Shown here piece after piece: positions 23,301-33,420 of a stretch of DNA of 64,000 nucleotides. Source of the DNA: Branchiostoma floridae (taxonomy: Eukaryota; Chordata; Leptocardii; Amphioxiformes; Branchiostomatidae); contig NC_049989.1 of the NCBI RefSeq assembly GCF_000003815.2, forward strand, positions 22,967,737 through 23,031,736. Reading direction: 5' to 3'. Numbering within the stretch: the stretch's first letter is position 1; every line of letters begins with the position of its first letter. Made by a program: the position numbers and the translations under genes. The notes beneath the pieces are model-generated. The model did not search any database. It saw only the letters and a program-made list of their open reading frames with translations, and was not told the origin of the DNA.

Positions 23301-26300
23301 CGGCGCCAGTCAGGATGATTCTATGCGGCCTAGGCCTGCAGTCTCCAGCAGCATGGCTCATAAACGGCCCTGCGTACGTCTTGATGGCGGTCTGCCAGCT
23401 GAGCAAGAACAACGGGCTCGTGATCGCTGATACATGTACTAGTCACACCCCCGGTCTGCATGCCGGCTGTGTGAGAATCGACGGGCTCCGAAAAGGCCGC
23501 ACTACATCTCAGGTACATTCTCGTGTCCGCTGACACCTGATACATGCTGCTGTGACCCATGACCAAATTCCGAGGAAGACTGGTTGGAATGGGTTCTCTG
23601 CTGTTGTGTCCCAAAAGGTGTCACATGGTGCACCATTATTGTGTTGGCGGCACATCCGCGCTACCCTGCCGAAGTGGGCTCGGTGGAACTGCAACGTCTC
23701 CGCCCAGGCAGGAATGTGGTGCGAGCGTAGCTCACCTGAAACACTTTCATAGCAATGTATGCACGTGGATTGGGACACAGCGTTTAAACACTTTAATATA
23801 GTGACGACAAAACAGCACTCAGCTTCTGTGCATATGTCGCTCGAGGAACGAGCAAAAACACCCTGACGTGAAACTAATTTGAACAATGACCAGGACTCAA
23901 ACGAGCTTGCTCACCTGGTAATGAAGGATAATGAATCATAGACACTCCGTGACTACTCAAATACCCATCTGCTTCCTGGCTCCGTGTCGGGGAAACGAAC
24001 CCCGGTGTCCCGCGTGACAGGCGGGGATACTCACCACTATACAAACACGGAAGTGGAGCAGTTCAAGAAAAAATACTGCGGGAAAATCCATAAAACACAT
24101 AACGGTCACAAGACGGGGCGTAGTGAGGACTACGCGCGGCGACAGTATGCCGCGGAAACAAACTTACCTGATAAAAGGCGGAAGGGCCCGCGGGCGGTTG
24201 GAACATGCTGCCGAAGCGGTCGAGGAGACGAAGCCTAGACGTCGCTGTAAACAAACCGCTGATAACTACTACGAAAACCGGAAAATACGCGGACACGGTT
24301 CGACATGTTGGTGAACGATGACTCTCTCAGCGACGTGCCGCTCTCCTAACCGCCGCGGGAAACTCTGCCGAAAACGGTCGGTCAACCGCACGTCAAGAAG
24401 CATGGGAGGATGCTGGTCATTCCACTCCTGCGGAGCCAAGGGTGTCCGCCCACCTAGTAGTAGCTCGTTTTGCTGGCTACTCTCCGGAAAAAAGAGACTC
24501 GCACAACGCCAACAAGCGCTCAGGTTCCGTCGAAGATTCCAGGGGCGAGGGGGCGGATGCGTGCCTGGACATGTTGCCCGTCACACGTGTCGGAGCTGCG
24601 TAAGATTTGACGCGACCAAACCTCCTCACGCACGAAAAACACTTTCCAGAAGTGTATTAGCAAAGGAACTAGGAACTTAGAGACTAGACATGTCTATTAA
24701 CACTCAAACGAATCTTATAGTAGAAGTAAACGCGAAGAAACGCGGAGCTAGAAACGCGTGTGTGTAACCTGCGTAGCGAGAAAAAGAACTGGGGTTTCAC
24801 GGGAGCACAGCCACAGGCGGAAGTGGGAGGAGTCTCTTTTCACTTCCGGTATGGCTGTGAAGAGCTAGGACGTGTGTGCCTGCCTGCCAGAGGCATGCTA
24901 GGTATGACCACGGCGGAAATGGAGAGAGACAACATACTGTATGTAACCACTTGAAAAGGGCTTAGAAAGTAGCAAATAAACAAATGCAAAAATCTTTCTG
25001 CAAAAAGTGTGACCTGATGTGTTTTCTGCACTCATACTACCTAGATTTCTCACAAAAGTCCTTCTACAATGCATTGAGGTCTCCAAGAAAATGCCTCAAG
25101 AATCAATTATTTTACTCATCAATCAAATGAGATATAAGTATAGCTGACAAATCCAGGTGAGTACCAAACTTCCTTGGAAAAATTCAGACTAGTCACTTTC
25201 TTAAGTCAACGTAGTACAGATGGGATCCTAAGTTTATCATATTTTTATTGCTTTAAAATCAGACTGTAACCCCGCCCCACAGGAGAATATTGCTAAAGAA
25301 CAGATGCGTGCCTTCAAGACCAACATGGGGTACGAGGTGACCTTTAGCCTGTTGAACCCTGACCCGAGTGTGCTGGATGTCCAATGGGACGTAGAGGCAG
25401 GGACGGCCAGCTACCTGAACCCCTTCCTGGACAGGCTGGCCGATGTCGCAGAGTTTAAAGTTTTCTCACAGGTAAGGTTCACTACTGTTCCGCTTAAAGC
25501 CTTGTATCTACAAGTATAACACTATCCAGTATACATGTACACCAAAAAGCAGTAACTGTTACTCACGCAACTGGATATGTCTAACCTTCATTGACTATCC
25601 AGTATGTATGTTTTAGAAATACATTTTCCCAAAATTGTAAAACATTACCCAACACACTTATTAAGAGTGACCTTGCTGTAGTGAAGCCATATTGACATGT
25701 TGCTGACAGCAAATGGAACTGGAGGAATCCTACTACAGCATCCTACTACCTTTCCATTGTAGTGTTGACCTTTACCCCATCACCTTTAACCTGTGACCTG
25801 TCCCCAGGTGCTGTACTATGTTGACCTGACAGTTCGCCCAGCCCGTGATGAGTGCACAAAGTCCTACTATCTGACCTCTAACCTGTGACCTGTCCCCAGG
25901 TGCTGTACTATGTTGACCTGACAGTTCGCCCGGCCCGTGACGAGCGCACAGCGTCCTACTGCCTGACACCCGACCAGCTGCCACACACCATCAACCCAGT
26001 GGAGGCAAAGCTAGGTCAGAACAATGCTTTCTACAGTTTAAACACTGTCATCTTCAGGGCAAAAACTCAAATGTTCAGATTTATTTAAATAATGTAAGAA
26101 TAGGCAAAATAATGGTATCATAATCTCAGCTATCAGCATTCCAGAGTGAAAGATCATCTATAGCAGTAGTCTACTATGTCAAATGACCCAAATGTCCAGT
26201 TTAATTGTATTTCAGTGTGCTGTTCTATGAAAACATTGTACTGTTCTGCTGTTGATATGAAAAAAACAACAATCAGATTTGTCATTTTCTAACAGCAATA

Positions 26301-29300
26301 CACCTGAACTTTTTTAGAGTCTTTTACTGACTTTTTTTGTGTTTTACCCCAGGCTCCCACGTGTCCACATATCCCAGCGTGCACTTCCTGGTGTACGTCC
26401 CAGAACGGGGTCATTCTCCTCTCTACATTCACAATGAGGACGGTCAGTATAATCAATGCTTAATAATAATCCTGTATAGATCTGTATAAATTTTGTGATA
26501 TTGTTGATGTCTGACCTTACTGTAGCTACATTTGTAGGCACCTGTTTTCACATGAGTCAAATTGTGAAACTTGATGATAAAAGTGCCTTCCCCAAAGTGC
26601 AGTGTCAACTTTTGAGGTCTGCTAGGGATTCAAACCCTGAACCCAAAATAATTGCGATGATGAACTTTTAAGGTTGAATTGTGACCAATTAAGTTGCACA
26701 TATCAAGTTACCAGGGTTGTAGCCAGCCTGAAATCATTTTCCGTCCCCTTGACGTTGAATCCTATTGAGATGCCCAAGGCACGACATTCATGGGCATGCT
26801 GCCCTGGAAAATTTTGAAATCTAGACACTCTGAAACGCAATTTTCTGCGTTTTGAGGTGTAAATTTTGATGGTAGACTAAGCTGTTCCATGACATCTGGT
26901 TTTGGTGAAGTTTACACAAGGGAGACAGTTTTATTATATCTTTACATATCAATATTTGTCTGTCACAGAGGACGGAATGGGCAAAAAATTTTTTTTGTTC
27001 CCAGCTGCAAAATTCTGTCAAAGGACGGGAGGATGGGTGCTGGCTAAAACCTTGCAAGTTGCCAAAAACTCAAGTACATTGTATATTCACGCATGTTTTT
27101 CCCTTCCTGTCCAGGCATGGAGTCAGAAACAAACGCGTTCTTCAGCCCTCGCTGGGGCGGGATGAAGATCGTGAACGTGGCGTCCCCGCCAAAGAACGCC
27201 TCCCTCCCGCACACTGTGACCCTTGACCTGCTCCCCGTCATGGAGACCTTCCTCTCGCACCTGCGCCTGTTGCTAGGCATGGCCCAGTTGCCGCCCGACC
27301 CGTGGATCGTGGTGGAGCCAGCAGACAACACCGCCATCACAGACTGGGTGGGCTGCAGTATAGGCTTGCTTAAACCATATTGTATGAAAACAATGAAAAC
27401 AGAACAATGTATACTTGTATTATTAGGAAGCAATTGTTCAAGATCATTGTAAAGTTGATTGTACTCACTCATTCACTTATTTACACACACAGACACTTGC
27501 TCACTCATTCACTCGCTTGTGTTCAATCACTCATTCTTTCATTTATTTATTCATTCACACTCATTTATTCAGTCTTTGACTTGCTCACTGTCATTCACTT
27601 GCTCACATAACCTCATTCATTCATTCATTCACTCATTCACTCATCTACTCATTCTTTGACATGCTCACTCTCATTCACTTGCTCACATTCACTCGGCCTC
27701 TGATTCAGTCATTTATTCATTCATTCACTTGGTCTCTTGTTCACTTGCACACACATTTACTCATTCACCAGCTTGCTCACTCTTGCATTCATTCTTCCCC
27801 CCTTCAGGAATATGACCACCTCCTGCGGGTGCGAACAGTAGAGAACCTTGCCACGGCAACAGCCACCCTGGCGTCGCTCTCGCAGCTCCTCGGAGAGATC
27901 GGCAACATCGTGATCAACGACGACATCGCCTGGCAGGTCTACCTGGCTGTGGACGCTATCAGGAAGGCACAGCTCCTCCTAGCAACTGGGGAGCTAACTG
28001 CAGCTTTCCAGGCCTCCAAAGAAGCCATACTCTCTTCAGGTAACGCACTCCAAAATAAACACACATAAAGTAAAACAGTCCAAAATCCCAGCTCTGTTTT
28101 TCTGTTAGTATTGTAGGGAGTTATTCTTTAACCTACATGATAGCATAACATGTACAAAGCAGGTAATAGATTTTCATGATATTTGTTAGGTAAATGTGGT
28201 CCAAGAAGGAAATTTTTAGGTACGACTGGATTTCAGAGACAATCGCCTGTACAGTTGTACAATCATGTACACTGCTAGGACACACATTCGTACAAATTTT
28301 GTACAGTTAATGAATACCAAATTTGAATCTTTGCCTGGAAAGAAAAAGGTTATTAAAAACCTTAAAGCAGAGTCTACAATTAAAGTATTACTAACAATTT
28401 TCCTAAATTTTACCAAAAATTTGTTTTATGTTGCAGAAAAGGCATTTTTCGACCCATCACTACTGGAGCTGCTGTATTTCCCAGAGGACCAGAAGTTCGC
28501 CATCTACATCCCCCTGTTCCTGCCCATGAGTGTTCCTGTTCTCATGTCTCTGTTCCAGGCTTTCAGGTGAGACCCCCCTCTGCAGATGTAAGACCCCCCC
28601 CCACACACACAGGTGTCATACCCCCCCCCCCCCCCCANNNNNNNNNNNNNNNNNNNNNNNNNNNNNNNNNNNNNNNNNNNNNNNNNNNNNNNNNNNNNNN
28701 NNNNNNNNNNNNNNNNNNNNNNNNNNNNNNNNNNNNNTTTGGATGAGTAGTTTGTGTCAATACGATTCCTTTTTTGAAAAGCAGTAGATATGTATTGGCC
28801 TATGTACAAGGAAATTGCATCAGGACATGACATAAGTAAATTGAAAGTTTCTGAACTTGTCTTAGGTAATGTTATGTTTGTAGTCTTGTTGATAACGTCC
28901 ATAAGCTTCTGCCTTTCCTCAGTATATGTGGGACATAATAATAGAAAGTGTAGTTCGTCTTCGATACCATGATTGCAAGTAGGACAGCGTCTCTGAGTGG
29001 CTGGTATATTATTATATCGACCTTTTTCTATCTCCAAACAATGTGCACTAATTCGCAATTTTGTTATGTTAGCAACAAATGATTTATTTTGAATTGATGA
29101 AAGGTACTTTTCGAGAGTGAAGTTGGTCTTGAATTTAGAATAGGTTTGCAATTTGCTATAATTTCTTATCTCTTGCCTCCAGCCAGAAACAAACGTGTCT
29201 TTCAGACGTTCCTTGAACACGTTTCCAAAATGTTTGGCGTCAACTGCAGGGTTTAACCAAACATTTTGGAAACCGTGTCTGCACAATATGTCTTGTACAT

Positions 29301-31293
29301 GTACGGCACAGTCCTGTTCTTGTTCAACAGCAAAATCGTAAGCTTTTTTAACTATTCTATCGTTTGGAAGGTTTTGTAGTCTAAGCCAATATTTAATAAG
29401 TTGAGATGGGCTTCAATGTATAATGGAAATGTTCCGAGTTCACCCCTTACGGCGGCATTAACGGAACTTCTGGGAACTTGAAGTAGGATTTTACAGTAAT
29501 TGAGAAGAACATGCTCTAGATCAGACACTTCATATGAGAATTTGGGATGTGTCAATAAAATATTTTGATTCGATAGTAATTCCGATTGATATAGAATATT
29601 TAATTTGTCACTATATCTCTTAAACCGGACTAGAACAGGACGAGGCGATGTCACATCGTTCTTCTTTCCTAATCGTGTAACCTTTAGGAGTTGTATATTT
29701 GAACCTAATATCGGAGAAAGGATGTTATAAATTCCTTCCCGTATATTTTCAGCAGGATATTCCTGTACTCCATTAAAGGTCTACTCTCTACATTGGATGT
29801 TTGTCCCTAGTACCTCAGCACAGTAAAGTAATATAGGTTTGACTAAACTATGGAACAGATCAAGGGCAAGGGAAATTGATGGGTTATGGTTTGATGCTAG
29901 TAAGGATTTGAGTTTAAAGGAGGCCCTGAGAGCTTTCAGTCGCAGCTGTTTAGTAGCCCGTGAGAATGACCCTGATGGGGTGATATCTATGCCTAAGTAA
30001 GTATAAAATTTAGTGATGTCTATTGTGTGCCCTTGTGTTCGGAAAGTTGATTGCTGTTGCTTACTTGTCCTGCCATGTTTTGAGAAAATCATGATTTTAG
30101 TCTTATCTCTGTTAATTGATAGTTTCCAAAGAGAGCAAAAGTCATCTAATCTTTTGAGACATTCTTTGAGGCCTGTTTCTGATTTTGACAACAGTACAAG
30201 GTCGTCTTCCCATAAAAGACTACTTATGGGGGTGTCTTTTAGGACGACGGGATCACATAAAGGTGACATTAAAGTGGCTGGGAGATCGTTTATATAAAGG
30301 TTGAACAAGAGCGGACTTAAATTACATCCTTGGCGCACACCACATGTCGACTGAAAGAAATCTGAGAGTCCATTTGGCGTTTTGACGCAGTATTCTACGT
30401 TAGAATACATGGATTGGATGATTTTAAAGAAATTCCCCCCTATACCAGAAGATAAGATTTTATAAAATAGCCCATTTCTCCAAACAGAATCAAACGCTTT
30501 CTTGAACCCAACAAAGCAGGCGTACAGTTTACCCCCGGGTTCAGATGTCTGCTTGTCAATTAGCGTTTTGAGTACAAATATGTTGTCACAGGTGCGGAAG
30601 TTTTTACGAAAGCCAGACTGAAAAGGGGATAGTAAGTTGTCATTCTCTAGGAAGTGTGCCTGTGCTCATGTCACTGTTCCAAGCTTACAGGTAAGACCCC
30701 CCTCTACAGATGTAAGACCCCCCACAGCTGTAAGACCCCCCCCCCCCGCACACACACACACACTAACCATAACCATCTACATCCCCCTGTTCCTGCCCAT
30801 GCGAGTGTGCCTGTGCTCATGTCACTGTTCCAAGTTTACAGGTGAGACCCCCCTCTACAGATATAATACACACACACAAAAACACAGGTTTAAACCACCC
30901 CCCTCCCCCGCCCCCCACACACACGCAAACCACACACACACCTGATGTTCAAGACTTTCTTGAGAAGGCTTTCTTGAGAACACTCTCATTTAATGTGGAT
31001 CATTTTTGCATTTGAAAACTTAATTACTACTACTAGTGTATTTGCTAACTTCAGGTTTTCTGTTCACATATGCCATATAAAATACTTCAAAGTGGCAGAA
31101 TATCTATAAATGCTTTTTCTGTTCAATCAGGTGGTACAAGAAAAGGCAACAACAGGAAGGAAAAACTAACCAGGAGAAAGAGAAAGAAGGAATAAAAGAA
31201 GCTCAAAAAGAAGAAACAGAAGAAGACGATGACAGCGAAGCAGAAGAGAAGAAATCTCCCAAGGGAAAGAAGCAGTCAAGAAAGGAAAGATGA
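14316..31293 (+). CDS. PIGS: PIGS, GPI transamidase complex subunit (complete, 13 exons)
   Basis: Exons: 14316-14367, 15867-16006, 16476-16575, 17722-17820, 19125-19262, 19881-19990, 25283-25471, 25900-26014, 26353-26442, 27115-27347, 27808-28039, 28437-28566, 31131-31293. The sum is 1791 nt, or 596 aa plus TGA, with every phase consistent. The human protein is about 555 aa. PIG-S belongs to the ER-membrane GPI transamidase, which attaches GPI anchors to proteins. Recognisable blocks are the N-terminal membrane segment ending [17 protein letters not shown] (TM about 25-41), [62 protein letters not shown], and the second TM (about 521-541). The last exon adds a Lys/Glu-rich tail (about 50 residues) not typical of vertebrates. 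Exons 3, 5 (both ends), 8 and 12 have tandemly duplicated boundaries. Intron 6 holds a 4.8-kb TIR element and intron 12 a LINE and an assembly gap. Confidence 0.97.
15052..15415. repeat. Possible interspersed element in PIGS intron 1
   Basis: A GC-richer block begins AGCCTGGTTACCAAACCCC and has TCTGGCCGGATGGGAT near its left side. CCATCCTGCCAGACTGGCTG, partly inverse to that, is near its right side. This looks like a decayed foldback element inside an otherwise AT-rich intron. Confidence 0.35.
16560..17457. repeat. ~24-bp minisatellite built from the PIGS exon 3 / 5' splice-site junction, ~37 copies
   Basis: Exon 3 ends CAACACCTGGACACAG|GTAAATATAA. From there to 17457 the unit ACACCTGGATACAGGTAAA(T/G)ATA is repeated. 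I counted 37 AGGT-bearing units, most reading CAGGTAAA and a minority CAGGTGA or AAAGGTAAA. Every unit is thus 16 nt of exon end plus about 8 nt of intron start, a full-strength 5' splice-site motif. The antisense frame stays open for up to 255 codons purely from the periodicity. Confidence 0.96.
18787..19190. repeat. 135-bp tandem triplication covering the PIGS exon 5 3' splice site
   Basis: The block from GGACCACAG(C/T)CTGTAACCC through polypyrimidine, TTGTTCAG and the first ~66 nt of exon 5 occurs three times. Acceptors end at 18854, 18988 and 19124 (spacing 134 and 136). Only the third copy continues into the full exon. Reading through the earlier copies meets a stop (CTCCAG TAG) after the exon-like part. 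Confidence 0.95.
19250..19795. repeat. 266-bp tandem duplication covering the PIGS exon 5 5' splice site
   Basis: TTCAGGAGGTGAGTCT at 19255 (true donor) recurs at 19521. Both copies are followed by CTTATGTCCTGAGTCAAA, GGCCTGAATA, TATCTCATTAC and GTCTAACCTTTATTGATG with moderate divergence. The second copy has an exon-like end and donor but no upstream exon body. Confidence 0.88.
20082..20424. mobile_element. 343-bp foldback element with 73-bp inverted arms
   Basis: Arm 20082-20154 (AATATAAAATTGGACCAACT...) is inverted at 20352-20424 with only a few differences (TTTCCGCC versus TTGAAGCC). The centre holds sequence shared with the right end of the larger element (to 24932), so the two structures overlap. 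Confidence 0.8.
20123..24932. mobile_element. ~4.8-kb DNA-transposon-like element with ~145-bp terminal inverted repeats in PIGS intron 6
   Basis: 20123-20268 (TGTCTCTCCTCCATTTCCGC... to ...GAAACCCCAGTT) is the near-perfect inverse of 24787-24932. A further partial end (TGTCTCTCTCCATTTCCGCC, about 40 bp) starts at 20424 and matches the right terminus even better at its tip. The interior has no long ORF; the longest frames are below 180 codons and resemble no transposase I recognise. The stretch 20.9-22.7 kb is markedly A-rich and T-poor on the plus strand and rich in CpG. It is probably a non-autonomous or decayed element of an unidentified superfamily. Confidence 0.75.
25782..25965. repeat. 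92-bp tandem duplication covering the PIGS exon 8 3' splice site
   Basis: CCT(T/C)TAACCTGTGACCTGTCC, then CCAG|GTGCTGTACTATGTTGACC and on into the exon, occurs at acceptors 25807 and 25899. The first copy reads ...TCTAACCTGTGA, an in-frame stop before any donor, so the second copy is taken as the exon. Confidence 0.95.
27440..27800. repeat. TTCA/CACT-type degenerate microsatellite in PIGS intron 10
   Basis: About 350 bp of TCATTCACTCATTCATT-like repeats with TTGCTCAC interspersed. It ends just upstream of the exon 11 acceptor CCCCTTCAG. Open frames across it are artefacts. Confidence 0.9.
28638..28737. other. Assembly gap (100 N)
   Basis: A run of exactly 100 N in PIGS intron 12, flanked on the left by a poly-C tract and on the right by the 3' part of a LINE. 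The exact size suggests a placeholder. Confidence 0.99.
28738..30650 (-). mobile_element. 5'-truncated, inactive non-LTR retrotransposon (LINE) in PIGS intron 12
   Basis: The minus strand from 30650 encodes a reverse-transcriptase fragment: [11 protein letters not shown] (palm entry), [14 protein letters not shown] (motif A), [19 protein letters not shown] (motif B) and [14 protein letters not shown] (motif C). Then [14 protein letters not shown] follows. After frame breaks, a C-terminal zinc-knuckle region [20 protein letters not shown] is read near 28950-29010. Motif A normally carries Asp where Gly is found, and motif C is WEDD instead of YADD or FADD, so the copy is dead. The 5' half (endonuclease) is missing. 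The clade was not assigned; it looks Jockey/CR1-like. Confidence 0.88.
30651..30900. repeat. Two extra copies of the PIGS exon 12 3' end and donor
   Basis: GTGTGCCTGTGCTCATGTCA...TTACAG|GTAAGACC (30651-30735) and a longer copy starting ACCATCTACATCCCCCTG (from about 30771, ending TTTACAG|GTGAGACC) repeat the end of exon 12 (28500-28566) and the start of its intron. The longer copy has two extra bases after CCCATG that shift its frame, so it could not replace exon 12. The LINE lies between the real exon and these copies. Confidence 0.9.
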
Positions 31294-33420
31294 TGAAAAC
31301 TTTGTCTAGTTTGTTTGTTCATTTGGTTGAAGCATTTTGTTCTTGTTCACAGTTCCACTTTGTGTAAATATTGGTGGTGCAGAAAACTGCAGAATCTGTT
31401 ATTTTTTCTATTCATGAATGCAATTTTCATGCATTTTGGGGTAATATCATCTACTTTTTATTTGCAAAATCATTTACCTTGATTCCTGTTTGGTACAGCC
31501 AGGAGAATTGCTGAGATACAGAAAAATTGCTGAGATACAGAAAAATTGCTGAGATACAGGAAAATTGCTGACTGAGATACAAATTAGTTTCAGCAAGGAT
31601 ATAACCTCCTTGGTTTCAGGGACCATTGCTATCTAGACTGTTTAAATTAACTTGAAGGCCAAACATATTGGCACATCGAATTGTATGTGCAAATTGATTT
31701 TGGGCCCTTAAAACAAATATGATATATTTTATCTTTTCAGCAGATAGCATTAGTGGCTTCTAGCAATGTTTTCATCCTAGTGACAGGTTGTCACAAATTT
31801 CAGAAGTTGTTGAGCGCAATACTTATCGAGCTTCGTGGCATAGAGTAAGACATTATGTTTTGAGCTAACCTTTTTCTACAGTTTTGTGAGCTTACCCTAT
31901 TCTACATTTTTGGGTGAGGTTTTTATTTTCTATGCAATCAAGTTCATAAAATATATATATAGAAGTATATATATAGAGACTCTGCCATTTGCATAATGTT
32001 GTTGGGTCAGGCTGCATGCAATTTGAGCTTACCTTATTCTACATTTTAGGATGACATTGTCAACCATGCAATCAAATTCATATGTCATGGAGGCTTGCTT
32101 TTCCATACTGTTGCAAGGTGGCAACGGCCTGGGTCAGGTGCATGAAAATTTTGATAAGATGGTAGATAAAATAAGCACAGACAAAATTGTGACTGCAAAG
32201 GCTGTATGTCGCAGCAATATAATGTGATGATATAATCTGATTTCACACAAGCAATAAAACAAAGTGTACATTTGTAAAGAAGGCTTCACAAGCACTTTCT
32301 AAACGTTCACCGCATTAGTGTAAGAATAGTAAGATATCAACTCACAACTGACACACAATTGATGAATCAAGGCGTGCATTTGTATGAAGGCCAAACCTCA
32401 TAGTCATACTCGCTTTCTAACTGTTCGTGTGAAAATGGTAGACGTGTATTACATTGTAACATCCCAACACAACACAAATGGTACATGTAAATCATGAGCC
32501 ACACATCTGTATAAAGTCCAAGCTTGAGGCACAATTTCTGAGCATTCATAGCTGTAGAATAAGTGCTGGCTACAAGCCATTGTCATAGTTAGGTTGTTGT
32601 GCATTTCACAATCATATAGCATCAATTTTACATAACCTATGATAAAACCTGCAGGTGTTTAAAGTTGGCATTGTACAATCAGTATCAGCTTGTGGGAGAT
32701 CCAAAGTTTTAGGTAATATAGGTTGTTGTAAATTTCCCAATAGCTTAGATTTATATAAACTTAGATAATGTAAGCAGTATAGATGTTTAAAGGTGATGTC
32801 AGGATCATTATATACAATCAGGATCAGCTGGTGAATCTATTGTCTAAGGCAATTAGGTCGTAAGATAGTTTTGCTACAAATTGGTAACGATTGAAAAAGA
32901 GTAGAGGCAAAATAAACATTTCTTTGTACATCAAATGTACCTTCTGCTCATTTTGCTTAGAGATATGAGCTATGGATATTATTTACATTATGCATTTAAA
33001 AGTACAAATGATACAGTTACTGTATCATAGACCGTACATGTAACGCTCTTTTCACACTATGTGCTACATTAAGGAATGTAACGGTTTCATACTACCTCAT
33101 ATTCAGCAGACTGGCACTTAAGTCGGTGTCAAATACGTTTTACGTAAAATGTAACAATTGAATTATGCTTTACGTTAAATCTGAGCAGTCTGGCCTCTGG
33201 GGTGGAATCAAAACTGTTGATTCCAACTGTTGATTTGTCATAGATTGACACAAATCATGTAGACCCAATCAATCAATTAGGCAAAAAATCAGGTGTTCAA
33301 GCAAAATATTGATTTGCATTAATTTGATCTGCTAATTTGAATATCAATTTTCAATCCAATCTAATGACGTTCTGGTAGGCACCAGCCCGGATATAAACGA
33401 CACCGGCGATCGCTGACGTA
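31294..33420. other. Convergent 3' region between PIGS and the LRR gene
   Basis: 2.1 kb of AT-rich sequence between the PIGS stop and the LRR-gene stop (minus strand). An AATAAA on the plus strand at 32253-32258 is a candidate PIGS poly(A) signal. No gene or structured element was recognised apart from the 19-bp repeats and a short TA tract near 31954-31976. Confidence 0.55.
31500..31580. repeat. 19-bp repeat, about 4 copies, in PIGS 3' UTR
   Basis: AAAATTGCTGAGATACAG-type unit repeated four times with minor change. Confidence 0.8.

Noticed and set aside
23006-23533. 175-aa plus-strand ORF inside the 4.8-kb element, with repeated SPAAWL
   Set aside because: Considered as a transposase fragment, but no DDE/DDD or zinc-finger pattern could be seen. 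It is left unassigned inside the element.
27380-28068. Extended ORFs running into PIGS exon 11 from the TTCA microsatellite
   Set aside because: The coding part begins at the CCTTCAG acceptor (27807). The upstream part is simple repeat.
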